Source of the DNA: Fonsecaea monophora
Lineage: Eukaryota > Ascomycota > Eurotiomycetes > Chaetothyriales > Herpotrichiellaceae
Assembly: GCF_001642475.1 (NCBI RefSeq)
Contig: NW_019173966.1
Coordinates: 62,001-126,000, forward strand
Direction of reading: 5' to 3'
DNA length: 64,000 nucleotides
Under the pieces are notes generated by a model, which saw only the letters and a program-made list of their open reading frames with translations, was not told where the DNA came from and searched no databases. Of this stretch, positions 45,950 to 56,353 are shown in pieces; position 1 is the first letter of the stretch, and each line of letters opens with the position of its first letter. The position numbers and the translations under genes are program-made.

Positions 45950-46811
45950 ATGGATATGGACGACACAGACTCTCCCTCTATTCAGGGTCAGGCTTCCTCT
46001 TCCGCCATCATGGACACTCACGACTCGGACGCACTCTCTACTCAAGGCCAGGCTTCCTCGACAGCGACTTTGGGAGGAGGTGAAATACAAAAGTTAGTTT
46101 CAGCTCGCAGGTCCTTTTTGACAGCCCTAACTCAAGCATAGCTTTACCAACTCCCCTATCATCACGATATCAGTCGGCAAGGAGAAGACAACGTTCAGAA
46201 TCCACAAGGACAGATTGACTGCAGACTCCGTGTTCTTCAACAAAATGTTAGCTTCTAGTATGGCCGAGTCGCAGACAAACGAAGTCTCCTTGCCAGATGA
46301 TAGCCCTAAAATCTTCGGTGAATTCGCGGTCTGGATTTATCAACGCGCAGTCAAGCATCACTCGCATAACAACCATCTCATGATCATGAAATGCTGGATA
46401 CTAGGAGACAAATACGGCGTTCCCCAGTGGCAGGATCAGCTCATCGAAGATCTCGCGGGGCTCTGGCGTGAGCCATTTCGTTTCCGCTTCGACGAGCTTT
46501 CTTGGGTGTTGGAGAATGTGCGCCGTGGAAGTGCGCTTTTCAGATTCGTCATGGACCTCTTTGCGTGGAAGTTGAGACAATTTCCGGACAAGTACTTTGC
46601 GAACGGGAATGTGGCAGAAGAAGTCAGTCAGGTGTTCTCGAGGCATGACTTCCCCCTGTCAGCTTTCCTCGTCTCTGCATTCCCGCTCAAGGGACACTTC
46701 TGCCGACCTCCCGATTGGATCGACCCTTACCTTGTCCGCAATGAAGGAAAATTTGTTCCGTTACATATTCAGAAACTCCGTGAGAAAAGACCAAGACCCC
46801 ATGAAGTGTAA
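45950..46811 (+). CDS. BTB/POZ domain protein 4
   Basis: Exons 45950-46092 and 46142-46811 (49 nt intron, GTTAGT donor) give 270 residues. The N-terminal 48 residues hold a tandem duplication (D-T-D-S-P-S-I-Q-G-Q-A-S-S and D-S-D-A-L-S-T-Q-G-Q-A-S-S). The BTB/POZ follows: SPIITISVGKEKTTFRIHKD, DSVFFNKMLASSMAESQTNE, LPDDSPKIFGEFAVWIYQRA, MKCWILGDKYGVPQWQDQLI. Unlike proteins 1-3 it lacks the C-x-Y-H-x-H tail; the end is basic (LREKRPRPHEV). Function unknown. Confidence 0.82.
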
Positions 46812-47685
46812 CAGCAAACTTTTCGAAAAGTTTTTCGACTATGGGGATGCTTAGTGAGATTGAGGAGAATGCATATGAACGATCGGGCCAGGGATATCCA
46901 AAGAAGATGAAATACAAAAGCAAAGGTAGGGATTGACAAGGTGGAGCTCTAGCAATCAAATGCACAAGCAGGATTCAATTCATGGATCGTGGATGCAGAG
47001 GATAGCACAGGTTGAGCGGGAAGGTCCCACCACGGCATGTAAGCTCAGGCTTGAGACAATGGTTGATGATATGTTTTGCCGTGGAGTTAAAAGGCGCTTG
47101 ACCGTGATGGATAAGTGAATTTGAACCTCAACACACCTGACACAACACAAGATATGCCTCCTCCACGTCTCTAACCGCAACAGCAAGTGTTGCTTCTGCT
47201 CTTTGTGTGAAGTGAATGACGAGTAACCAACAATAACACGGATTTACCATAGACGTCTAGGGTTTATGAGGACAACAAGACAATGCAGCATCGCAGTTTC
47301 ATATGAACCACGGAAGTAACATAACCAGAACCCATACCACTGTCTCTGCCGGGTATGTGCCCTGCAGTAATGAAGTTAGACAGACTTGTTTGCGACATAT
47401 ATACACGGTAAAAAGAGGCGCGGGCAATGACCCGATCTCTCTTTCATCACAATTTCATTCTCAAACAAGAATTACACCTTTTGGTGATATACTGACCCTG
47501 GTATCTTCCAAGCCTTCCCTCACCTTCACTTGTTTCCATCTCTCTCATCCTTCCAAGCTCTTGAGGCGGTGCCCATTCCAACAAGGGGGAAATTTTGCTG
47601 TAACTGAGATTAGACAGAAGTCCCTCACCTCGCCTCACTTCTCCTCCCAAGTACCTTTCCTCGTGTTGTCTCTCCATCGGCCATC
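46812..47685. other. Intergenic between BTB genes 4 and 5
   Basis: 874 nt. Several short chance frames; no gene or RNA recognised. Confidence 0.5.
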
Positions 47686-48214
47686 ATGTCACGCACGAAT
47701 GAATCTCACGAGCAGAGTCCAGAGCCCAATAGCGCTATTCTTGGGAGAGGGTTAGTTATGATCCAACCCAATTCTCTCTATCTGGCCGATCAGGGAAACC
47801 CAAGTGACTGACCGACCGGGCGCGGTGCTGACTGACTGAGTCGACAGATTCATCGACTCCCCGCTGGTGACACTCACGGCGGGCGAGGAAAAGTTTTTCG
47901 TCCACAGACACATCCTCGTTACCAAATGCCCTTTCTTCGCCAGACAGCTCGAGTCCGGACCGCTGCGGCCGCCTCTGCAGAAGGAGGAGGAAGGGGAGAA
48001 CAAGCCGGTAACTGAGGAGCTAGAGTTTCCACACGACAGCAGGGACATGATCGGCCACTTCCTGGCCTACATCTACACCGGCCGGGTGGACTTTTCGCAG
48101 TCCGACGACGCAGTCCTCGCCATCTTGAAGTCGTGGGTCCTCGCGGGGGAGCTGTCCATGCCGGACTGGAAGAGCCAGCTCGTCGATCATGTCATTGCGC
48201 ATTGGGCGGATTAG
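47686..48214 (+). CDS. Short BTB/POZ protein 5, C-terminally truncated
   Basis: Exons 47686-47750 and 47848-48214 (97 nt intron, GTTAGT donor as in BTB gene 4) give 143 residues. The BTB is complete: SPLVTLTAGEEKFFVHRHIL, TKCPFFARQLESGPLRPPLQ, HDSRDMIGHFLAYIYTGRVD, LKSWVLAGELSMPDWKSQLV. The protein stops about 100 residues before its paralogues, at two consecutive TAG codons. It also has a charged insert (QKEEEGENKP) in the middle of the BTB. It may be a functional BTB-only protein or the remnant of a longer gene. Confidence 0.75.
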
Positions 48215-49347
48215 TAGCTGTGGGCAGCAACGGTGCGAGACTTGCCTGGGAGGGAGGCCCTGGACAGTCTGACAATCAATGGTAGATCAGGCCAACTGTG
48301 TCGGGTGATCGAAAGGGACAGTGAAAGGGATGCGGCAGAGATCTTCGGTGCTCGGTGCTCGGTGCTCGGCGTTTTGACAAGTGGGAAACTCGTCGAAAAT
48401 GTGACAGTATGACAATGGGGGGGTTGGACTCGTTGTCCCAAACCATCAGGAGTGCTGAGACTATGTGCATGGCTCAAGACCAACATAGAGGACAGACGAG
48501 ACCTGGGCTTGATGGATCATGGGAGAGGAAATGAATGAGCTTCAGTCATTGGCGAACATGAAGGAGATGAGGGTCTGCAGGGCATCCAACACCACCATCA
48601 CTTTGACATCTTTCTCTTTCTTCGCTGGGGCATGCATGCATGCATGCATGTCATGACCTGTGAGAACGCAGCTGAGCGTCATTTTCACTTCTCAACAACA
48701 CGATGAAGCTTCTGAGGGGGTTATGATGAACACTGAACACTGAATACGGAGCGAAATCATCGTAGCATATCAAACGTCAAATTGAACGAGGGAACCCCAC
48801 TCACTACCTTGTTTTGGTAGACCGCAAGAACTGATCGATACCAGATCTGGGGATAGGTAAGGAAAGGACAGGAGAAGAAAGGATAGGATAGGATACTCAG
48901 GTACGATAGGCTCAAGTAGGACATCAGATCCACAGCTTCCGTCCCTCGTGTCTTGTGTCTTGTCCCTCTGGATTGTCGTCGGACAGACTTGATAGAATAT
49001 ACATCCACACGAACCAGGTATTCGCTGATCGGCTGACCGGCTGATCGCCAATGCTAGATAGCTTTAGTGCCTCGTTGGACTTGAATCGTGGAGGTTCATT
49101 CACGTTCAGATAGATAGTCCGTGGCCTCCAGAACAGACAGCGTCGGAAATATTCTCATGGGCATCTAGGCTAGAGATTCCCCAAAGGGCAAGGATTTCGA
49201 TTTGTTCGAAACATAGATCCCCAAGAGTCTCTGGATACGGTAATCGAAGGACCGCTAGAAGGGGGATTGAGCACATAAGGGAGAGCCTCAGAATTGGTAT
49301 CACAGGATTGTATTATACATGGTGTCCTCGACAGACCTTGTTCCGCT
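48215..49347. other. Intergenic, BTB gene 5 to AIM24
   Basis: 1.1 kb between convergent genes. Holds three tandem GGTGCTC repeats near 48348-48368 and a 20 nt GCATGC tract at 48631-48650. No gene seen. Confidence 0.5.
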
Positions 49348-50575
49348 CTATCCCTGTTTCTCATCGGATTTCTGAGCGCTACCAAAAGTAACCTTGCCAT
49401 CGTGGCCGACACTCGCCACTGATAGTCTCGGCGACGATGGCGCCGGGGACACAGGCACAGCAGAACCTGGCTTGGACAGTTCGGGGTCTGTTGAGCGGAC
49501 ATTGGAGATAGCCTCCTCAACAGCGCCTGCAGGGGTGTCCGCAATCTCGTTCACCTCCTGTGTCGTGAGGACATCATTAACCCTCGCAGCTCGGCTTTGG
49601 ATCAGAATAGTTGTTGGGCCACTAAACTGTAGAAACAGCCGGTCTCCCCAAAGGGTTCTTCGGCTCCATGTTCGAACTCGGTAAAGCAGATTCGCAAAGA
49701 ATTTGTACGTGCTGCTGGTTTTCAAGGTCGCGACAAATTTCGAGGAGGGAAAGAAATTCCCGAGCTGGAGAGGGATTTGGAATCGAGCACTTGAAGACTT
49801 GAATCGGAAGGGTAGAGGTGCCGGAGATGGTGATGATGAGCTGTAAGCGAGTATGTTCGAGGGATGAACAATGTATGTCTCTCCTTCTGCAAGTTCAACC
49901 GAATAAACTTGGCCCTGTCCTGCAAGCGCTAGCAGTCCCCTCCCAGTGACGTTGGAGCTTCCCCAGTATGCGAGAGAAAACCTCGTGTTTATACTCGGCT
50001 TGACGGAGAGCGTGCTGCCAGTCCACGCCAGCAGCGCTTTTCTCTGCGCCAGCTTCCAATCCATCGTACCATCCAGCTGCAGAATGGCGAAGGTGGTCAT
50101 TGGCGACCTCGTTGCAATCAGAGCATTGGCGGGGGATGTCGAGGTGATCTTTTGATACAAGAAAGGTATCCCGACCAGGGCACGGCGGACGGGGTTGAGA
50201 ATTCCCAAGGTCGAGATTGTTCCACTGGGATCCCCAGCAAAAGCCACTAGTGTTCCTCGACGAGTATACAACTCTTGAGAAGGAGAGAGGGTAACGGAAA
50301 GGAGCGAGTACGGACTTCCAACGACTTCGAATGAGGCGTCTAATAATATGTTAGTGGATGTTTTCTTCGGACAAGGTGTTTCTCTGACCCGGTGTCGCAG
50401 CGGACAACGACCTGCTCGCCACATTGATTCTGCTAGTGTCTGTTGCAGGTGTTGCTTGCAGCGAAATGTACTTGTATCCGCCAACTCTCCGTCCAGCGAC
50501 CAAATGCGCCGGATACGCCCATTTCCGGGGAAACTTGCTCAGGGCACGTAGGCTCTGAGCCGCAATTTGGGGCAT
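49348..50575 (-). CDS. AIM24: Mitochondrial biogenesis protein Aim24
   Basis: Inner-membrane protein needed for MICOS assembly and respiratory growth in yeast. Exons 50575-50389 and 50339-49348 give 392 residues. The first about 60 residues form a mitochondrial presequence (Arg/Ser-rich, no acids early). The Aim24/TraB-type beta-sandwich follows: DASFEVVGSPYSLLSVTLSP, LYTRRGTLVAFAGD, SSNVTGRGLLALAGQGQVYS, ETYIVHPSNILAY, WGDRLFLQFSGPTTILIQSR. The C-terminal about 60 residues are Ser/Pro-rich. The intron (50388-50340) has a non-consensus GTCAGA donor but a good CTAAC branch site and an in-frame join. Confidence 0.9.
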
Positions 50576-51715
50576 CCTGGCGCCAGGTACGTTGGAGATT
50601 GTTGGATTCCAACTACAGGGCCTCGGGAACCGCCTTATTGGACTGTAGTGGCTTTCGAAGGTGCGCTTTCAAGTTTTCAAGATGCCCGTAGAAGCTGGTC
50701 ATGACAAGCTTGGTGACAATTAGACCAAATATGCCAAGACCACGCTAGTGAAGAAACGAGGCTGACTGTCTTGGCAGAGTTCTTTGCTTACTACTCCAAT
50801 GCTTCCTTCGACCTTCCCACACTCCTTACCAGGTATCTTACTGATTTGGGGCAAAATGCATTCGAATCTTGTTCGATCGGCCAAAGTCCTTACTTCCGCA
50901 CTTCCGGGCCTTCGTGGCTGTGCTTTCTAGTGGCTTCCTCCAGATGTGATTACGCCATATGTGACTTAGCGACCCCGAACTTTGGTAAGTATTGGAAACC
51001 TTGGATTGGGATCACCATACCCCAGAAAATGACTATTTGGGAATTATGATATGGCGTTCCAAAGCAGGTGACCCTTGCAGCATCTTGCGGCTCTATCGTC
51101 GTGAGTACTCCCAGACACGATGTCCCCGGATGCTATTCTCAGCAATGCAACTTGACCCTCTGAGTTGCACACTTGGTTGGTCTACTCGCAGGTGCAACTA
51201 CTCTGTGCCATTGATATCCCAGACACATGAGAACCTACACCTGTCTGGTTGATCCATATCGCCGGAACAACGCCGTTGTCTTCTGTGGACCAGGAATAGT
51301 CGACGACGCAACGAAAGCGGCGTTCGTGACGGGACATCCCGAGAGAAAACATGCTCATCTTTGTTCTTCCTATATGCTTCGCCACTTAGCCACATGTAGG
51401 TCAAAGACTCGAACCTGTGATTCCAGCAATCATGAGCGAAGTTAGAGTTCTGAGCGCCTACTCTCCGAGACAAGCCCATCGTTCTGGTGTTCACTCTGCG
51501 GGCGTTATGCACCACCAACTCAGAATCCAAGACAGCTTCCTGTGATCTATTCTTGCACGAACTGTTCTGTGTGCCACTACGGCACTGGAGCTCCTCACAC
51601 AGGGTAATTATGCTTTAAAAGACTCGCCTGGCACAACACGTACCTTTCTTTTCTAGCATCTCCAGACCTTCTGCTCTACTATCAGAAAGCACCTGAATAA
51701 CGACCAACGACCAAC
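50576..51715. promoter_or_regulatory. Divergent promoter region AIM24 / ferritin-like gene
   Basis: 1.1 kb between diverging starts. A GGTTCGAGTC string on the minus strand near 51411-51420 resembles a tRNA B box but does not fold (see rejected). Nothing else seen. Confidence 0.5.
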
Positions 51716-52861
51716 ATGCGTTGTATTCGACAAATCATTGGTTCAGCCTTGGGGTATATGGCTTTCGTCTTGCCCACCCAAGCTGCTCCTCTCGATACTT
51801 CTGCTCCAGCACCACAGTCTTCCGGTAGCATTCAGTTCCCAGTCGGAGCAAATGGACCAAACGCCCCGGTTGTGTTTCCTCTCTCGAATGGATTCCCGAA
51901 CATACAAAAGGGCACGCCAGCTTTTCAACAGCTAACGGATCAAGCTCATGGTTCTATATCGAACGCACCACCACCACCATCTTTGGCTCCAGACGACCTA
52001 AGAAGTTTCAAGGTCATCCAGATCCAGGAGACTTTTGAAGTCTACTACTTCACCCAACTGCTGCTCAACATTACCAACAACGTCGCCGGCTTTGAGATCC
52101 ACGATTCATCGTTGAAGCAAGATCTTATTGACAAGCTGACGATCATCCAAGGCCAGGAGCAGTGGCATGCCATCAATGCCGGCAACGTTCTACAACACTT
52201 TAACGTCTCCCAGATTCAGCCGTGTGTTTTCAAATCTCCTGCGACTGACCTCACAAGCGCCATCCAAATTGCCGCAAACTTCACTGCCGTGGTGATTAGC
52301 ACTCTTCAAGATGTTGCTGTCCGCCTTGGGCAAAATGGAGACTCGGGTGTGATTAGGGGCGTCGTTTCTGTGGTTGGCCAAGAAGGAGCCCAGCAAGGCA
52401 TCTACCGCACACTGTTCAATGATCTGGTCCCTTCAGAACTCCCGTTCCTGACCCAGTCAACCCGTGAATTTGCGTACTCGTCGCTTCAGCAGAATTTCAT
52501 TGTGCCTGGCACCTGTCCCAACGACAACACCATTGACGTGCCCATTTTCGGGACATTGAACGTCTTGACCAAGGACATCCAAGCTGTCGACCAGGAACTC
52601 ACCTTCAGTATCTCGAGAGATTCGGTTCAAGGCCTCAGCCTGGTGTACATCAACCAACAGAACCTGCCGATCGTTGAAACGATCACCAACCCGTCTACGA
52701 GCAACGGTTTGACCACCTTCTCAGCCAATTTCCCATTCAGCCAGAACTCATTGAACGGCCTTACAATCGCGGCGGTAGTCAACTCGACCGGACCCTTTGC
52801 GAACGCAAACGAAGTCGCAAACAAGACCCTCTTTGGTCCTGGTCTGATTTACCCTAATTAG
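51716..52861 (+). CDS. Secreted ferritin-like protein (LsdA/Rds1 type)
   Basis: Single exon, 381 residues. Signal peptide (GSALGYMAFVLPTQAAP), a Pro/Ser-rich spacer, then a ferritin-like four-helix domain: LRSFKVIQIQETFEVYYFTQ, DKLTIIQGQEQWHAINAGNV, LQDVAVRLGQNG, VVSVVGQEGAQQGIYRTLFN. The pattern matches fungal late-sexual-development protein LsdA and stress-induced Rds1. Glu and His residues of the usual di-metal site are present (QETFEVYY, GQEQWH), but the metal and reaction are unknown. The C-terminal part (from about residue 290) is beta-rich with N-glycosylation sites (VNSTG, VANKT). Confidence 0.87.
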   Translation: MRCIRQIIGSALGYMAFVLPTQAAPLDTSAPAPQSSGSIQFPVGANGPNAPVVFPLSNGFPNIQKGTPAFQQLTDQAHGSISNAPPPPSLAPDDLRSFKVIQIQETFEVYYFTQLLLNITNNVAGFEIHDSSLKQDLIDKLTIIQGQEQWHAINAGNVLQHFNVSQIQPCVFKSPATDLTSAIQIAANFTAVVISTLQDVAVRLGQNGDSGVIRGVVSVVGQEGAQQGIYRTLFNDLVPSELPFLTQSTREFAYSSLQQNFIVPGTCPNDNTIDVPIFGTLNVLTKDIQAVDQELTFSISRDSVQGLSLVYINQQNLPIVETITNPSTSNGLTTFSANFPFSQNSLNGLTIAAVVNSTGPFANANEVANKTLFGPGLIYPN

Positions 52862-54144
52862 TCTTGTACCGGGCAACCAAGTGAACCTGTCCATGTTCCT
52901 CGTTCAATCTACGCCAATTTGGCACATTCGATGGCTGTCAACGCTTCAGCTTGTACATAGAGAACACTAATTCTCCTGTCGGTCTCAAAATGATCCCGCA
53001 AACCTCTCCTTGTACTGAACATCCTTTCTCGTGAACTCTTCCCTTCAGATGGGAGGTCATCTTAGTGGTACAAATTCCCTGGACACTGAGAGAGTTTTTG
53101 TCGCATTGTTCAGTATCAAGCTCTTTACCAAGTTCCAGTTCTCCTCACAACTTTCCCTCAAGCTTATTCCAAACCCATCAAAATCACAATGTCGAGATTG
53201 GTCAGCGTGAGCAACCCGACTGGTCAGAGCCATGACAGTCTTAGTCGTGGTCATTGTATTCATCGCAGCTCCACTATATCTTACAATTTGGCGGTGAGGC
53301 ATAACGAAACTGACTGGCTCGAACAGACAATCTATCTAGCTACTCAAAAGCATTTCAACGCCTGGTGTTCGCTTCTCTCGGACCAAGAGTACGGGGTAAG
53401 TTGCCCATTTGGAGCCTCGTCCCGGCTTCCTCCTTTGGCATCCCGCGCCTCAACGCTGAATTCAGAGTATTCCCGTTCCTCCTGGTTTTCTACTGGTGCC
53501 CTCGCTGTGGTTGGACAAGTAAAGTGCGGTTCCGACACTCCGCAGAGCAGCCGATCCACACTCTGGGCCCAGTCCGTTGCTTCGTGTACGTATTCAACCG
53601 AGGATCAGCCTAAAAAGGACTCTGGGGGCACAACCACTGGCTCAGGGTACAGAGCAGCGCGGCAACTTCGCCTCTGACTCTCATGCTGGAGGTGAAGTAG
53701 CCCAAGATCTGCTGGACCGGCGTCGATCCTGTGGTACTTATTAGGGGTCTCCCCTGCCTAGCAGGGCTGTCCGGGTACCTAGTCTGGCTGGGCTAGTAGC
53801 TGGGATGTGCCTCCAGTGAGAGTTCCCCTCACCTCACTTTTTCACTTATGCATTCAACGGTCAAGGGTTCTGTACCGTTGATATTGGAATGGAGGGTCGC
53901 CGATCACTGCCACCTGATGCCCGCTCACACGCGAGAGGGTTGCATGCCCGAAAGTTAAGGGACACTTTTTCTTTCCGCTAGAGGTTTGTTTTCTTTCTTA
54001 ATCCTGAAACTCCGGCTCTTGCCCTACTCTCCTTGCGGCAGAAAATTTTCTTAGATTCTCGTGGACCGCTGACATTGTCATCGGGGAAACATTTTATTGG
54101 GTCTTCGCGGAGCGGCTGAGAGAGGGAGAGAAGGAGAGAAGGAA
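52862..54144. other. 1.3 kb intergenic region, ferritin-like gene to MFS gene
   Basis: Contains a 162-codon ATG frame at 53189-53677 that resembles nothing, and CTAGGTACC/CCTAGCAGG-rich patches near 53750-53800. No supportable gene. Confidence 0.5.
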
Positions 54145-55913
54145 ATGCCGGATCAGCGACAGCAGACTAATAGTTCTGTGCGAGACGACGATGCATATCC
54201 ATACCAGCAGCTTACGGTCCTGGGTGTGTATATGTCCTCGTCTCCCTCCAAGTCATCTTCAGAATCACCGCTAACAGCGTAAAACAGCACTATGTCGTCT
54301 CGCCGAACCCATCGCATTCTGCTCCATCACAGCCTACACCTTTGTGATGGTTGTCGACATCAAGGGCGAAGAGAATGCCTCATTTTACGCTGGCCTTTTA
54401 ATCTCGGCCTTTGCTTTGGCCGAAGCCTCGACGGCCATGATCTGGGGACATATCTCTGATCGCTATGGGAGAAAGCCGATTGTTCTCCTGGGACTTGCGG
54501 GAGTGGCGTTGTCCAGTCTGATATTTGGGTTTGCAAAGAACTACTGGGTAGCTCTCCTGGCGAGAGTAGTCGGCGGGCTCTTGAACGGAAACGTGGCCGT
54601 GATGCAGACCATGGTGGCGGAGATGGTCAAGAGACCAGAGCACGAGCGTGAGTCTCAATGAACGTGCATTTCTTCGAAGCTGACTTTTGACTTCAGCAAC
54701 CGCCTACGCCGTTCAGCCCTTTGTGTGGAGTTTAGGATCAATCGCTGGGTCCGCTCTGGGAGGATTTACAGCGCAACCTGCCCGTTTCTATCCTCAACTC
54801 TTCTCTCCCGACGGGGTTTTTGGCGAGTATCCTTATCTCTTACCGAACCTGGTTTCTGTGGCTATCATTGTCATCGCCATCATTCAAGGATGGATCTTCC
54901 TCAAGGAGACGAACCCTGTGTCACGAGCATCAGGCACACTCGTTACGGTCCACGATGCCGACTCGGTCGATGAGACGACGCCCTTGTGGCCGAGGCAGAG
55001 AAGGCAATCGGCGCTCAGTGCAATTTCAACAGGGACCGGTGGGCTCGGTTACGTGGCGGAATCCATGCCAATCGCCATCGATCCAGCCTTCGACCTTCGA
55101 CGGCCATCTGTGACCTCCATCGCCTCATTCACGTCACTGGTAAAAATCCCACCACAAGTCGAGGCTGCCATCGAAGATGGGGATGACGAACAAACTGTCC
55201 GGCCGGAGAAAATCAAGGCCTTTACTAAACCCGTCATCATGTGGACCGTTGCTCTCGTGGTGATGTCGTACCACTCGATGGCTTTTGGGTCCGTCCTCCC
55301 TATTTACCTCCTCGACGATCCACAACGACCTCCACGCGAGCTTGACCTGAAAGGGGGCCTGGAGATGAGTCTGCACGAAGTCGGGACATACCTCGCAGTT
55401 AGCAGCGTCATGTCACTATTTTTCCAGGCCGTTGTGTTCCCTTTCTTTGTGGCGAAACTAGGTGTCTGGAAGTCAGTTTTGTCAGTGACGCTTCTTAGCC
55501 CGTTCATCCACACCGTTGTGCCGTTCGTCTCTCTTCTGCCGCAACCTGGTGCGGGCATCTATGCCGTGCTGGCATTTCAGAGCTTCACGGGCGTCGTCTC
55601 ATTTCCGACCTTTTTGATACTTTTGAAGAACGCCACGCCGTCGCCGCTGGTGCTGGGCAAAGTGAATGGACTGGCCATGTCAGCTTGTTCCGCCGCGAGA
55701 ACGGTGGGACCACCGCTTGTCGGGATTTTCTACAGCAGCCTTGGTTCAGCAGGGGCATGGTGGAGCTGTGCCATTGTGGCCATAATTGGGGTCATCCAGT
55801 TCTACTTCTCGCCCAGGCCACGGGACGACGACGAGACGATATTGCGGAGAGCCTCTACGGCTGCCGTCGATGCTCCGCCCATGGCTGATCTGGTGCGGAG
55901 TCGGGATGAGTAG
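54145..55913 (+). CDS. MFS transporter, ZIF/YCR023C-like
   Basis: Exons 54145-54223, 54288-54647 and 54697-55913 give 551 residues. Major-facilitator drug/zinc-induced-facilitator type: LTVLALCRLAEPIAFCSITA (helix 1), WGHISDRYGRKPIVLLGLAG (motif A), ARVVGGLLNGNVAVMQTMVA (motif B region), PTAYAVQPFVWSLGSIAGSA, with a long cytosolic loop (residues about 270-355) between the two halves. Helices 7-12 follow (AFGSVLPIYLL, SFTGVVSFPTFLILL, SAARTVGPPLVGIFY). Fungal members sit in the vacuole or plasma membrane; the substrate is unknown. It is not close to the sugar-type transporter at 31-33 kb. Confidence 0.9.
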
Positions 55914-56353
55914 TTTTTGTACTTGATGGGACTTTTTTCAGCGCATCTTCTGTGAAAACCTGTGGACTTTGGAGCCAAACAATGGTAAATAGATTGCTGT
56001 GTGTGTGTTATGGTGCTCTGGCTGGTCAACGAACAAGGCTGGCGCTAAATGAGGCTTTACATATTATAATCAAAAGTTCCACCGTATCAATACGGCAGAT
56101 TACTCCAGGCTCAAGCGCAGTCTCGGCTCAACGACGCAAAGCACATTTCTCCGACCATCGGCTTCGGTGATTGCGCCTTTACCTCGACAATCATGTCATT
56201 GTCCTCAATTTTTTAGCCCATTTATGATTCTTGACTCTTTTTTGGGATAATCGAAAAGGTACTAGCGACCATTTCGACTAGGGGAGGAGGGAGAGTGGTG
56301 TTGACATCTCGATACCTGCTGTGAGGGACACCGACCCGACCCCGGATCCCATC
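55914..56353. other. Intergenic, ATM1 promoter
   Basis: 440 nt between two rightward genes; no feature recognised. Confidence 0.55.

Noticed and set aside
51400..51435. Possible tRNA B box on the minus strand
   Set aside because: GGTTCGAGTC is present, but the flanking bases do not pair as a T-arm and no A box or acceptor stem was found.
53189..53677. 162-codon ATG frame after the ferritin-like gene
   Set aside because: Ser/Thr-rich with no hydrophobic core pattern or family match; no splice sites that improve it.
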